DNA from: an uncultured Carboxylicivirga sp.
GTDB taxonomy: Bacteria; Bacteroidota; Bacteroidia; Bacteroidales; Marinilabiliaceae
Assembly (NCBI GenBank): GCA_947491945.1
Contig: CANLLN010000020.1
Location: 23,895 to 87,894, forward strand
Reading direction: 5' to 3'
Length of the DNA: 64,000 nucleotides
Shown: piece after piece, positions 33,576-42,960 of the stretch
How positions within the stretch are numbered: position 1 is the stretch's first letter
Layout: each line of letters starts with the position of its first letter
Notes under the pieces: model-generated
What the model was told of the DNA's origin: nothing
The model's input: only the letters and a program-made list of their open reading frames with translations
Database searches by the model: none
Program-made: the position numbers and the translations under genes

Positions 33576-35482
33576 TATTGTTTAATCAATGAATCGTATT
33601 GTTTGATGTCGCGCACAAAGCTATCGTGCCATAGTCCTGTTTTTAACACCTTCTCTTTAGCCTTGAGGGCTGCTTTGTAGCCTTTAAAAGTTCCATAGGC
33701 ATAGCGGTAGAAGCCGTCTTTGCATTGATAGGCTTTGATGAGGTCCTGCTCCAGGTTTTTAAATACCGCATAAGAAGCAACAGGCCTTTTAAGCGATAGA
33801 ATCTGCACCGTGTAATAGGGTATGCCATCACTAATGTCATAAGTAACTTCAGTAGCTACCTTGTCATCTACAGGAGCGGGCGCTACACTTGCCAGCATAA
33901 TGTCGTTAAATTCGAAGGCTTTGCTACTGTTTTTATAAGTCATTTCACGGTTGATTTCAATAGTGCGCTGTTGGGTTTTAAAGCCGTTGCCCCCATATTC
34001 TATCTTGTATTTACCATCTGCTTCAAGTATTAACACATACTTACCTGTGCCGGGGTGGGGGCGATATTGACCGATGGTCTGCTGTGTTGCTTCATCTGTC
34101 ACATTGATGATTACGTTTTCGATGGGTGCATCATCTGAGGCAGCAAGGCTGCCTTTAAGCACGGCCAGTCGGTTGACTTCCGGTTCTTCATATTCTATGC
34201 GGTAAATGTCGGAGCCACCCAGATTATCATCGTAACGCGCAGAAGCATAATAGGCAATGTTGGGTGTTGTAGTAGGGACAAAAAAGAATTCGTCATCGGG
34301 CGTATTGATGGGATATCCCATGTTGATAGCGGGTCCCCAGTTGCCTTCCTTGTCCATTACACTATAAAAAATGTCGAATTGCCCCATGGTATTATGACCT
34401 TCGGAACTGAAATACATTACTTTGCCGTTGGGATGCAGTATGGGTGTTTCTTCATCGAAAGGAGTGTTGAAAGCCGCCATGTTTTCAGCCTTGCCCCATT
34501 GTCCGTTGGGAAGCCTGCGTACCCGGTAAATATCGAGGCCACCCAATCCTTCAGGGCGGTTACTCGTAAAGTAAATAGTTTGCTTATCTGCTGTTGCTGT
34601 CGCGTGTGTCTCATCAAATTTTGAGTTGATGGGGTCTTTCATCTTTATGGGTTCGCTCCACGTATCGTCATCATACAGGCAAGTGTAAAGGTTAGCGCCA
34701 TCCACATCATTACGGTAGATAATCATTTCACTACCTTCGGCTGATAATCCAACTGCGGCCTCGTGTCCGGCACGTTTAAAGAGCTCTTTAAGCGATTTGG
34801 CTTTTTCCCACCCCGCATCATCTTTGGTGGCACTGTAGATGCGCTCAGCATATTGGCCGTCGAAGAGTTTTTCGCTGTAGCTGGAAGCGCGGCGCGAGGT
34901 AAAGAGTAGTAGGTTTTGGTCGGCCGTGATTAAGGGGCTGTGGTCATCGTATTTGGAGTTGATGCCCGAGCCTAGGTTCTTCACCTTCAGTTCAACAGGT
35001 GATTGCATTAGCTGAATAGCATTTTCGCAGATCTCTATTTCACGCAGGGCATCCTGACGTAGCAACTCGTCGGCCGGTGGAAGCATTTCAATCAGTGCCT
35101 CGTATGTTGCGATGGCTTTATCATGTTGGTAAAGGTGCTGATAAGACTTACCTATCGAAAACTGAAGATCAACACCGAGGTCGCCAATCCTTTCCTCCTC
35201 TTGTAACAGGTGAAAGGCTTTTTCGAAATATACAATGGCTGTATCAGGACCATCGGAAGTGTTGAGATAACAATTACCCAAGTTGTAAAGAATGGGAATG
35301 TTGTTGGGAGCTTCCTTCAGTAGTTGCGAAAATAAGTCAATAGCTTCGTCAAATGCTTCATCATCGGCCAGTCTTACAGCCGCATTAAAGGTTTTATTAT
35401 CAATTTTTGCATCGGACTGGGCCAGGGTAAGCCGGGTAAGGACCAGCAAAAGAGCCATTATGAGAGCCTTTGGTTGTATCAT
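33575..35482 (-). CDS. TPR-PD40 propeller-CRD protein with a C-terminal SPOR-like domain
   Basis: A 635-residue exported protein. In order: signal peptide (LIMALLLVLTRLTLA), tetratricopeptide repeats (about 28-150), a WD40-like PD40 beta-propeller (about 165-435; repeated 'LLFTSRR', 'IYFTSNRPEGLGGLDIY', 'MYFSSEGHNTMGQFDIF'), a carboxypeptidase-regulatory-like domain (about 440-530), and a C-terminal region (about 553-630: IPYYTVQILSLKRPV...YRYAYGTFKGYKAALKAKEKV) that reads as a SPOR peptidoglycan-binding domain. The T9SS protein PorE has TPR-PD40-CRD followed by OmpA-C; here SPOR would take the OmpA-C place. The function is inferred to be an envelope scaffold tied to peptidoglycan. It has a paralogue directly upstream. 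Confidence 0.8.
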   Translation of the reverse strand: MIQPKALIMALLLVLTRLTLAQSDAKIDNKTFNAAVRLADDEAFDEAIDLFSQLLKEAPNNIPILYNLGNCYLNTSDGPDTAIVYFEKAFHLLQEEERIGDLGVDLQFSIGKSYQHLYQHDKAIATYEALIEMLPPADELLRQDALREIEICENAIQLMQSPVELKVKNLGSGINSKYDDHSPLITADQNLLLFTSRRASSYSEKLFDGQYAERIYSATKDDAGWEKAKSLKELFKRAGHEAAVGLSAEGSEMIIYRNDVDGANLYTCLYDDDTWSEPIKMKDPINSKFDETHATATADKQTIYFTSNRPEGLGGLDIYRVRRLPNGQWGKAENMAAFNTPFDEETPILHPNGKVMYFSSEGHNTMGQFDIFYSVMDKEGNWGPAINMGYPINTPDDEFFFVPTTTPNIAYYASARYDDNLGGSDIYRIEYEEPEVNRLAVLKGSLAASDDAPIENVIINVTDEATQQTIGQYRPHPGTGKYVLILEADGKYKIEYGGNGFKTQQRTIEINREMTYKNSSKAFEFNDIMLASVAPAPVDDKVATEVTYDISDGIPYYTVQILSLKRPVASYAVFKNLEQDLIKAYQCKDGFYRYAYGTFKGYKAALKAKEKVLKTGLWHDSFVRDIKQYDSLIKQ

Positions 35483-35648
35483 ACCTTATGTACTTAGAGT
35501 TTGGTTATAAAAAGAATTTTGCAAAATAATTAAAAATAGGCAGCTGCCTGCTGTTCTAGGTGTTGTTTTTTATCAACGTGCCCTTTACCCGCATGAATCA
35601 GGCATTGATACCGTATGGACAGGTGGAAGCATGCTGTTGGTATTGCCT

Positions 35649-37232
35649 TCATTTTTTTAACACCATTGGTTCCAGGTAAACGGCAGCATCGCGGCTGATG
35701 TAATTGTTGCGGTAGGGTAGTTCAATCTCCCGTGTTATTGTGCTGAGTCCTGGCGTACGAATGGTCATTCGGTAGCGTATTCCAGTAGGTAATATCAGTG
35801 TGTATTTGCCATTTTGCTCCCTTGGCTTGTAGGTGCCCACCAGCGTACCGCTGACCGCCTCGTGTATCGTTATTTCTGCCGTGGCAGCAGGTTGCCCCTC
35901 TTCGGTAAATAGAAAACCTGATACTAGTGCCAGACTTCGTTCATCTGTTTTGGGAAACTCGATAATGTAGATATCGGTTCGTCCGTAGCCGCCTTTTCGA
36001 TCGGAGGCAAAATAGACACGCTGCCCGTCTGGTGTGGGAATGAAAAAAAGATCATCACCGGCAGTGTTGATAGGGTAGCCGATGTTAACAGCGGGTTGCC
36101 ATTGTCCTTTATCATCGTGCTCCGATTTGAAAATATCATAGCCACCCATGGAGTTATGGCCTTCTGATGCAAAGTATAAGGTCTTTCCATCGTAGGACAG
36201 AAAGGGGCTTTCTTCGTTCAAGGGAGTATTGACCGTGTTACTCAATAAGCTTACTTTGCCCCAGGTTCCGTTGGGCAGCCGTTGCGCCATGTAAATATCT
36301 TTTTTGCCCAATCCACCGGGGCGATTACTTGTGAAAAGCAGGGTATTGCCATCGGCCGACAGGCTGCCGTGCGATTCCTCGTGGTTGCTGTTGATGGGCT
36401 TGGGCAGTTTCTGGGCCGATCCCCATTTCTCTTTATCATACTCGGCAATGTACAAATCCCCTTGCCCATTATTACGATAAATTATCATGGTGTGACCATC
36501 CGGGCTAAGGCTGCATGTTGCATCATAATTATTGCTGTTGATGGTTGCGCCGGCATTGACTGAGGGGAGCCAGGCTCCTTCGCGCCACTTACTGCTGTAT
36601 ATATCTTCAGGGTAAAGGGTGTAGCTGCTTGAAGTGGAAAAACCTCGCCGGTTGGAGGTAAACAGAAGTGTGCCTTCGTCGCCTGATATAATAGGGCTAT
36701 GCTCATCGTACTCAGTGTTGATAGCCTGCCCCAGGTTGCTAATTCTAAAATCTACAGGATGTTTTTTCAGTTCGATAGCATTGTTGCAATAGTTGATGTG
36801 CAAAATTAGCTGTTGGTGCAGGTCCTTATACTTAGTAGGAACTGTGTCACGAAGCTGTGTTAACAGGCTAAGTGCATCCTCAAAACGCTCATTCAGATGA
36901 AAGGCCTGTGCCAGAAGAATGTTAGCCTGGAGTGCCTTTTCGTTACGTCGCTGATAGAGTCCGTAATGAGCCTTGGCGCTTTTTAGGGGAGTGATGGCCT
37001 GCGCAATTTTGCCATCAATATTTAACAGGCAGATGCCTTCAAGTAAATATAGGTAGGGATCATCGGGGTATTTTCTCTGTAGTGTTTGGATATGCTCGTT
37101 TGCTTGCGTGAAATTGTCGATCTGAATCAGGTTTTCAATCTGTATAAAGTCTTTTTTGCGGGGTTTTTTATCGGCTATTGCTGGGATGCTTACGAGCAGA
37201 CATAAGAAAATGGGGAGAAATTTTTTTATCAT
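35649..37232 (-). CDS. TPR-PD40 propeller-CRD protein, paralogue lacking the C-terminal domain
   Basis: A 527-residue exported protein with the same domain order as its downstream neighbour: signal peptide (FLPIFLCLLVSIPAIA), TPR region (about 25-150), PD40 propeller (repeats such as LLFTSNRPGGLGKKDIY and LYFASEGHNSMGGYDIF), and a carboxypeptidase-regulatory-like domain. It ends there (YISRDAAVYLEPMVLKK) without any SPOR or OmpA domain. The pair looks like a tandem duplication followed by loss or gain of the tail. Role unknown; probably periplasmic. Confidence 0.8.
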   Translation of the reverse strand: MIKKFLPIFLCLLVSIPAIADKKPRKKDFIQIENLIQIDNFTQANEHIQTLQRKYPDDPYLYLLEGICLLNIDGKIAQAITPLKSAKAHYGLYQRRNEKALQANILLAQAFHLNERFEDALSLLTQLRDTVPTKYKDLHQQLILHINYCNNAIELKKHPVDFRISNLGQAINTEYDEHSPIISGDEGTLLFTSNRRGFSTSSSYTLYPEDIYSSKWREGAWLPSVNAGATINSNNYDATCSLSPDGHTMIIYRNNGQGDLYIAEYDKEKWGSAQKLPKPINSNHEESHGSLSADGNTLLFTSNRPGGLGKKDIYMAQRLPNGTWGKVSLLSNTVNTPLNEESPFLSYDGKTLYFASEGHNSMGGYDIFKSEHDDKGQWQPAVNIGYPINTAGDDLFFIPTPDGQRVYFASDRKGGYGRTDIYIIEFPKTDERSLALVSGFLFTEEGQPAATAEITIHEAVSGTLVGTYKPREQNGKYTLILPTGIRYRMTIRTPGLSTITREIELPYRNNYISRDAAVYLEPMVLKK

Positions 37233-37255
37233 GGGTAAAGTTATTAGCCTGTGGT

Positions 37256-37263
37256 CAAAATTA
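37256..37263 (-). promoter_or_regulatory. Putative -7 promoter box for the PD40 pair
   Basis: TAATTTTG on the minus strand fits TAnnTTTG, 24 bases before the ATG at 37232. Confidence 0.45.
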
Positions 37264-37341
37264 TTGCATTAAAATTGCGAAAATCATTGATGACAGACAA
37301 GTAAATAACTTAAAATGAATTCTTTTTGTTTATTTCCTTTT

Positions 37342-38511
37342 TTAGGAAAGGGGGATAATGGTGCCTTTATTTTTACTATCCAGACAAACAATCAGGCTGG
37401 TTTTGTCTTCTGTGATAAAACCGTAGCTACCACGCTTGTTTTTAAGTGTGTTAATAACTTGTTTGTAGGGGATGGCCCCCAACTCAAACAGGGTGATTTC
37501 TCCTTTGGAGCTCTTTGGGGGTGATGAATAAAGAGAAATGTGTGTATTTAACTGTTTTTGCAGTGTGGCATGCAGATCTTTGTTGTTTGAAATAAGATTA
37601 AGATTTTTGTTATTCAGCTTAATGGACGTTTCTTTCGCTGATTTGCCAACTTTTATGCGCAGTTGTTTGAGAGCTGTTATACTTTTAATGCTTAGTCTGA
37701 CTAAAATATTGGTGGTCACTGATTTTTCTGCCATGAGGTGCTGCTTGTAAAACAGCCACATGGCATGGTAGAAGTGAAAGATGGTGTGGGGATTTTTAGG
37801 TGTGCTCTGACCTTTAAAGTGAATAATGGGTGCTTGTGGCAGGTAAATATTATGACCGCCTTTCTTGCTAAGACGGTACGATAAGTCAATGTCTTCACCA
37901 TACATAAAATAAGCCTCATCCAGTAAGGTAAAGCTGCCGTTTTGTTGTCGTGGCATTGCCAGAAATGCACCGGATAATACATCTACTTGGGCTTTCTTGT
38001 TTTTATCAAGGTGCCCCTCGTAATATTTTGCAAAAACAGGACTATGCGGAAATACCTTGCAAAGACCCATTAGTTTATAAAGAGCAACCGAGAGGGTGGG
38101 AAAACCACGTTTTGATTCTTTTAGGTAGCGACCGGTTCCATTCAGCATCATAACGCCCAGTCCGGCTGTATTAAGGTGTTCTTTATAATACTTAATAAGG
38201 ATTTCAAAAGTATCTTCAGCAACTAGTGTGTCCGGGTTTAGCAAAAGGGCAAGTCGTCCTTTGGCAACCTTCAGTCCCAGGTTGTTAGCTTTGGCAAAGC
38301 CCAGGTTTTGAGTGTTAGGTAGGATTTTTACCTTGGGATATTTTTGCTTGAGTAGTTGGATGATCCCCGGGTTATTGGCATTGTCAATCACAATAATTTC
38401 AATGGAGAGCGCTCCCTTTGCTGCTAAAACAGAATCAAGCGTAAGTTTTAAGAAATCAGGTGCATTAAAGCTGACTATGATAATGGATAAATCGACGCTT
38501 GCTGGATTCAT
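37342..38511 (-). CDS. Glycosyltransferase family 2 (rhamnosyltransferase-like)
   Basis: A 389-residue GT2. Motifs are LSIIIVSFNAPDFLKLTLDS, NLGFAKANNLGL, LLLNPDTLV (DxD-equivalent NPD) and the acceptor-side MYGEDIDLSYRLSKKG, a combination typical of WbbL-type rhamnosyltransferases. The C-terminal ~115 residues (from about 275) are Lys/Asn-rich and outside the usual domain, with a beta-rich end (GEITLFELGAIPYKQVI...GFITEDKTSLIVCLD) I cannot place. It lies downstream of the HAD gene on the same strand (41-bp gap). Confidence 0.85.
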   Translation of the reverse strand: MNPASVDLSIIIVSFNAPDFLKLTLDSVLAAKGALSIEIIVIDNANNPGIIQLLKQKYPKVKILPNTQNLGFAKANNLGLKVAKGRLALLLNPDTLVAEDTFEILIKYYKEHLNTAGLGVMMLNGTGRYLKESKRGFPTLSVALYKLMGLCKVFPHSPVFAKYYEGHLDKNKKAQVDVLSGAFLAMPRQQNGSFTLLDEAYFMYGEDIDLSYRLSKKGGHNIYLPQAPIIHFKGQSTPKNPHTIFHFYHAMWLFYKQHLMAEKSVTTNILVRLSIKSITALKQLRIKVGKSAKETSIKLNNKNLNLISNNKDLHATLQKQLNTHISLYSSPPKSSKGEITLFELGAIPYKQVINTLKNKRGSYGFITEDKTSLIVCLDSKNKGTIIPLS

Positions 38512-38552
38512 GATGATGCTTCCTCAGTATTGATAGCCTTACAGTTTAATTA

Positions 38553-38984
38553 TTAGCGACAGAACAAGGCTTGTAAAAAGCCACAGAAGGTTTTTCTTTC
38601 TGCTCTATAGTAACGTTGCTGAAAGTCTTTCTTTTCATCATCGGGCGCCTGGCTGTTAATCCACTGCCATATTTCGCCCCAGCCCATGAAGCCCCCAACA
38701 TTGCGATCGTCAATAAAAATGTCGGCATTGACCTTGCGGCTGATGCCTTGGTCCATCTCTTCCTCAGGGTGAGTTCTGTTGACAGCATAAAACTCCACGC
38801 CATGCTTACGGCAAAATTCTACTGCCTCATCCAATTGTTTTCCGGTGCGTATGGTCCACAGAATAAGAAGGTGTCCCTTGCTTTGGAGGGATTTGAGCGT
38901 TTCAAAGGCAAATATTTTCTCCTTGCCAATGGCAGGGTATTTGTGTTCGACGATGGTGCCGTCAAAGTCAACCGCTATAAGCAT
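38553..38984 (-). CDS. HAD-superfamily phosphatase (BT0820-like)
   Basis: A 143-residue cap-less HAD hydrolase. The nucleophile motif is VDFDGTIVEH (D6, D8), motif II is LILWTIRTGKQ, and the acidic motif IV is ADIFIDDRNVGG. This closely resembles small Bacteroides proteins of the BT0820 type, a C0-type sugar-phosphate phosphatase. Substrate unknown. It lies 12 bases downstream of the small membrane protein gene. Confidence 0.82.
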   Translation of the reverse strand: MLIAVDFDGTIVEHKYPAIGKEKIFAFETLKSLQSKGHLLILWTIRTGKQLDEAVEFCRKHGVEFYAVNRTHPEEEMDQGISRKVNADIFIDDRNVGGFMGWGEIWQWINSQAPDDEKKDFQQRYYRAERKTFCGFLQALFCR

Positions 38985-38996
38985 AAAGTTTTTGTG

Positions 38997-39449
38997 TTAT
39001 AAATCAGATGCGTCAATGTTAAGTTCTTCAAAAATGCTACTTTTTTTCGGATAATTAAGTACCAGAAACAGGTAGACCAGTCCAAATATCATTATTTGGT
39101 TGATATTGCCGATCATTAAGTAGGCCAGGAGGCTCAGTAGCGATATGCCTTCCAGTGTCATGATCTTAATAAAATAGGCCATGCGGTATTGCTGTAGTTT
39201 CTGTTCAGTACTGAGTCCTTGGTTAATGTGTTTCACTTTACGGTTGTGAAACATATAACTTGCAGGAATACCGGCCAGTGCCAGTACTATAATCAGTGAC
39301 TTCAGATTGTTTTCAGCCCCCGGATCCATGGGGAAGGCGCGACCATTCATTGTTATGAAAACGAATGACAGGGCCGCAAAAACAGCCAGTAAGATAACGA
39401 CGATAAAATAAATCAGCCGGATTTGTTTTAAAGTTTTTTGAGCGCTCAT
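38997..39449 (-). CDS. Four-helix membrane protein, unknown function
   Basis: A 150-residue protein with four predicted helices (about 10-32, 48-66, 88-106, 108-128) and charged loops. I do not recognise a named family. The ATG at 39449 is preferred because it lies one base after the recR stop, as expected for an operon; the longer frame would overlap recR. Its place between recR and the HAD gene says nothing specific about function. Confidence 0.72.
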   Translation of the reverse strand: MSAQKTLKQIRLIYFIVVILLAVFAALSFVFITMNGRAFPMDPGAENNLKSLIIVLALAGIPASYMFHNRKVKHINQGLSTEQKLQQYRMAYFIKIMTLEGISLLSLLAYLMIGNINQIMIFGLVYLFLVLNYPKKSSIFEELNIDASDL

Positions 39450-39450
39450 A

Positions 39451-40071
39451 TTAAAGTGTTTTTTCAAAAGGTAGTCGGTTCACCAATGATCGACCCAGGG
39501 TCACTTCGTCGGTGTACTCCAGTTCATCGCCGATGGACACGCCACGTGCAATGGTTGTGGTTTCGATATTATATTTCTCAAATTTTTTGTAGAGGTAAAA
39601 ATTCGTTGTATCCCCTTCCATGGTGGTGCTCAGTGCAAAAATAATTTCTTTCACACCGCCGGCTTTAATTTTTTCCTCCAACGGACCTATGGTCAGGTCA
39701 TCGGGTCCAATGCCATCCATGGGAGAGATCACCCCACCTAACACGTGGTAAATGCCTCTATACTGCTGAGTGCTTTCAATGGCCATTACATCGCGTATGC
39801 TTTCAACTACACAGATAAGACCATGGTCGCGCTCTGCATCGGCACATATCGCACAGGTTTCGCTATCAGATATATTATGACAGCTTTGACAGTACATAAT
39901 ATACTGCCGCATGTGGTGCAGGGTATCGGCAAACTTAAACACCTGCTCCTTATCCTGTTTCAAAAGATATAGCACAAGGCGCAGGGCTGTTTTCTTCCCG
40001 ATGCCGGGTAGCTTAGCAAACTCATTAACGGCACTTTCCAGCAGCCTGGAAGGATAGGATGATGGTGTCAT
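39451..40071 (-). CDS. recR: Recombination mediator RecR
   Basis: A 206-residue RecR, which works with RecF/RecO to load RecA on gapped DNA. The helix-hairpin-helix is [17 protein letters not shown], the Cys4 zinc finger is [16 protein letters not shown], and the Toprim domain includes [15 protein letters not shown] and [15 protein letters not shown]. Full length. Confidence 0.96.
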   Translation of the reverse strand: MTPSSYPSRLLESAVNEFAKLPGIGKKTALRLVLYLLKQDKEQVFKFADTLHHMRQYIMYCQSCHNISDSETCAICADAERDHGLICVVESIRDVMAIESTQQYRGIYHVLGGVISPMDGIGPDDLTIGPLEEKIKAGGVKEIIFALSTTMEGDTTNFYLYKKFEKYNIETTTIARGVSIGDELEYTDEVTLGRSLVNRLPFEKTL

Positions 40072-40140
40072 GTATCTGCAATTAATTATTAGGCCCTAAA
40101 GATAGTAAAGAATGCTTTGTACAGGCCAAGATTACTGTAA

Positions 40141-40758
40141 TTAGATGATGCCATTATCGATGAGCATGATAATGTGTTCAATCATTTTATCATCTTCATC
40201 TTTCTGATATACTGCCTTTAAATTGGCTCCAAAGAGGCGGGCTATTCCCTGCCAGAAAAATGCTGAGAATCCACCTTTGAAGTGTTTAATCAGTTCGTAG
40301 GTGGTATCGCCTGTTTCGCGGTTGATTAACTTAATAAGCAGGCGACCTTGTGAGAAAGTTAATTTTCTTAAGGGCTGTTCAAATTCATTAAAGAGGGATT
40401 TTTCGGCCTCTTTCAGGTAGGCTTTTTTCTCCTTTTCAGAGTGTAGGGTGTTTAAATGCGTGTTTATTTCTCTCACTTTGTGGCTCGCACTACGGGCGTA
40501 GGGTAGTACCTTTTTAATGTTGCGCACCATACGGCCATAGCGCTTTTTGTGGCGTTTATTTTTGAAACGATAGGAGGGAATTACCGCTACCTCGTTCAGG
40601 TTGACATGCGGAATCGTGTCGTTATTGATAATGCGGTGCTTTATCAGCAGGTGAATGGAATCGGCAACTTCCTGTGCAGTGGACTGCTTGATAAAAGCCA
40701 GGCAAAAGCAGACAATAAGTATGCGTTTTGGTATTTTATATTTCGTGCCCTGAACCAT
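40141..40758 (-). CDS. DUF4294 exported protein
   Basis: A 205-residue protein of the Bacteroidetes-specific DUF4294 family. After a signal peptide (RILIVCFCLAFIKQSTA) comes the family core: LNEVAVIP, RYGRMVRNIKKVLPYARSA, KEAEKSLFNEFEQPLRKLTFSQGRLLIKLINRETGDTTYELIK. The function is unknown. The start at 40758 is chosen because a -7 box lies immediately upstream (40763-40770), inside the longer frame. It is probably the first gene of the minus-strand run through recR. Confidence 0.82.
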   Translation of the reverse strand: MVQGTKYKIPKRILIVCFCLAFIKQSTAQEVADSIHLLIKHRIINNDTIPHVNLNEVAVIPSYRFKNKRHKKRYGRMVRNIKKVLPYARSASHKVREINTHLNTLHSEKEKKAYLKEAEKSLFNEFEQPLRKLTFSQGRLLIKLINRETGDTTYELIKHFKGGFSAFFWQGIARLFGANLKAVYQKDEDDKMIEHIIMLIDNGII

Positions 40759-40762
40759 ACTG

Positions 40763-40770
40763 CAAAAATA
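40763..40770 (-). promoter_or_regulatory. Putative -7 promoter box for the DUF4294 gene
   Basis: TATTTTTG on the minus strand ends five bases before the ATG at 40758, so the transcript would be leaderless or nearly so. Confidence 0.45.
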
Positions 40771-40963
40771 AATGCTAAAACAGGAGTTTGGCAAAATCCT
40801 GAGCAGGTATTTTCAACGTTCAATGGTATTACGACGTTTGTATGTTTAGTGAGGAGGAGTATCGAGTTGTTATATAGGTTATTATGAGATATTGGATGAA
40901 GTGGGTATTCTTAATGTTGGTTAATATATTTTCCTTTTATTGATGGTATTTAAAAAAATGCCC

Positions 40964-40971
40964 TACATTTG
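40964..40971 (+). promoter_or_regulatory. Putative promoter (-7 box, with possible -33) for the nhaD locus
   Basis: TACATTTG fits TAnnTTTG; a TTG at 40940-40942 lies 21 bases upstream, close to the Bacteroidetes -33 spacing. The following ATG (40990) would have a leader of about 13 bases. Confidence 0.5.
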
Positions 40972-40989
40972 CCGGCTCAATTTTAGCAG

Positions 40990-41319
40990 ATGTCCAAAGC
41001 CTGGAACATATTTTTATACCTTTTGTTCGTTGTTTTCACCTTCGATGTTGCCATGGCAACTACCGATGAGGTGGATGCAGCTGCATCGGCACATGGGGAT
41101 CCATCTCAGTGGTTTTATGCCGCTGATAGTGACAAGGTGATGGTTGCCGATGCGTTTAAATACCAGGCAGAATATGAAATAGACGCAGGTTCCTTTTATC
41201 CGATTGGCGAAGGACAAGGCTTATCCAATTATTGTACTCCACGCAATGATAATCAGGAGGGATCTCTTCCGTGTGGATCACTCATTCTTTTTGAGGCCGA
41301 TACCTCACCTCCTTTATAG
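40990..41319 (+). CDS. Small exported protein of unknown function ahead of nhaD
   Basis: A 109-residue protein with a signal peptide (WNIFLYLLFVVFTFDVAMA) and an acidic mature part containing two Cys (SNYCTPRNDNQEGSLPCGS), likely a disulfide. I do not recognise a family. It precedes nhaD by 90 bp on the same strand and probably shares its promoter. The resemblance of this arrangement to the small exported protein ahead of czcA is noted separately. Confidence 0.6.
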   Translation: MSKAWNIFLYLLFVVFTFDVAMATTDEVDAAASAHGDPSQWFYAADSDKVMVADAFKYQAEYEIDAGSFYPIGEGQGLSNYCTPRNDNQEGSLPCGSLILFEADTSPPL

Positions 41320-41409
41320 TTGAATAGCTGATTGTTTTATATCGGCATTCATTTCATCTTCATTTCTCTTTAAAATAACTAAAAGTCAAACTTTTAGAAA
41401 AGCTATATT

Positions 41410-42783
41410 ATGTTTTATTTAATGTTAATAGTCTTTGTTGTAGGCTATGGATTTATTGTGTTTGAGCATGTTAATGAAATTAACAAGGCAGCAACAGCTT
41501 TGCTCATCGGTACACTCCTCTGGGCTATTTATGCCATTGGTGGTCAGGAAATACTGGCCAATGGTGCCAGCGTGGCTTGGAACGATTTTGTAGCCAATAA
41601 TAATGGCAATGTGCTTGAATTTATAACGCACCACGAGCTTTTTCATCATCTCTCAGAGATTTCCTCCATCTTGTTTTTTCTTGTGGGTGCCATGACTATT
41701 GTGGAGTTGGTGGACAAGTATCAGGGTTTTAAGGTGATAACGGATCGCATTGATGGTTCTAATGTAAAGCGGTTGCTTTGGGTTATTAGTTTGTTAACTT
41801 TTTTTATGTCGGCTGTGCTCGATAACCTCACTACTACTATTGTACTAATCACCGTGTTGCGTAAGATTATTTCACGACCCCAAAATCGTTGGATCTTTGC
41901 CAGTGTAGTGGTTATTTCGGCTAACGCGGGAGGTGCCTTTTCGCCCATTGGCGATGTTACCACCATTATGCTATGGATTGGCGGACAAGTTACTTCGGCG
42001 CATATTATCGGCGCTTTGTTGTTTCCTAGCCTTGTTAATATGGTGGTAGCCACCACTTTGTTTAGTGTTTATATTGTTAAAGTTCAGGCTGTGAAACCTC
42101 AGCTTCCGGCCAGCGAAACAGATGAGTTTACTACCCGGCAGGAGCAAATGTTTATGTTGGTTGTAGGTACTTTGGCTCTTGTTTCAGTGCCGGTATTTAA
42201 AACCATTACTCACTTGCCGCCTTTCGTGGGTATGTTGCTGGGCTTATCGGTGCTATGGATAATGACCGACCGCTATCTGAAGCGTCGCAGTACTGCTGAT
42301 AAGCGTACACTGACAGTTACGGCGGCTCTAAAGGCAGTGGATATACCCACCGTATTATTTTTTCTGGGTGTGCTAAGTGCCGTGGCAGCATTGCAGTCGG
42401 CCGGGCACCTCGATTTATTGGCTACATGGCTCGATGATACTGTGCATAATCTCTATGCTACAAACCTGCTTATTGGGGTTATTTCATCGGTGGTGGATAA
42501 TGTACCCTTGGTAGCTGCTTCCATGGGCATGTATGCCATTGCACCGGCCGAAGCTGCGGGGGCAGCTGCCAGTTTTGCTCAGGATGGTCAGTTTTGGACA
42601 TTCCTGGCCTACTGTGCCGGTACCGGCGGTAGCTTGCTTATCGTTGGCTCAGCAGCCGGTGTAGCCGCCATGGGTCTTGAGCGCATTAACTTTTTATGGT
42701 ATCTGCGGCGTATTAGCTGGATTGCTTTATGTGGTTATCTGGCAGGTGCTTTGGCCTACTACCTGCAGTGTCAATTATTTTAA
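41410..42783 (+). CDS. nhaD: NhaD-type Na+/H+ antiporter
   Basis: A 457-residue antiporter of the ion-transporter (ArsB/NhaD) superfamily, about 12 helices. Motifs are HHLSEISSILFFLVGAMTIVELVD, FMSAVLDNLTTTIVLI, SANAGGAFSPIGDVTTIMLWIGGQ and SSVVDNVPLVAASMGMY, all standard for NhaD. It exports Na+ (or Li+) in exchange for H+. With Nqr and NhaC it makes three sodium-handling systems in one window. Functional assignment is strong. Confidence 0.95.
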   Translation: MFYLMLIVFVVGYGFIVFEHVNEINKAATALLIGTLLWAIYAIGGQEILANGASVAWNDFVANNNGNVLEFITHHELFHHLSEISSILFFLVGAMTIVELVDKYQGFKVITDRIDGSNVKRLLWVISLLTFFMSAVLDNLTTTIVLITVLRKIISRPQNRWIFASVVVISANAGGAFSPIGDVTTIMLWIGGQVTSAHIIGALLFPSLVNMVVATTLFSVYIVKVQAVKPQLPASETDEFTTRQEQMFMLVVGTLALVSVPVFKTITHLPPFVGMLLGLSVLWIMTDRYLKRRSTADKRTLTVTAALKAVDIPTVLFFLGVLSAVAALQSAGHLDLLATWLDDTVHNLYATNLLIGVISSVVDNVPLVAASMGMYAIAPAEAAGAAASFAQDGQFWTFLAYCAGTGGSLLIVGSAAGVAAMGLERINFLWYLRRISWIALCGYLAGALAYYLQCQLF

Positions 42784-42960
42784 TGGTAATTTCTATGGGC
42801 TAAGCGTGCTTTTGTCTAGTAGAGTGTTCAAAAGGTATTGAGGAACGGTGCTCTACCGCCAATCGCCTGTAAGGTTCGTTCCGTAAATAGTTATTTATAG
42901 AACTTTTCAAAACTAACTACTAGTTTTTAAGTGTATGCAGCCCTTTCAAATAATAAACAG

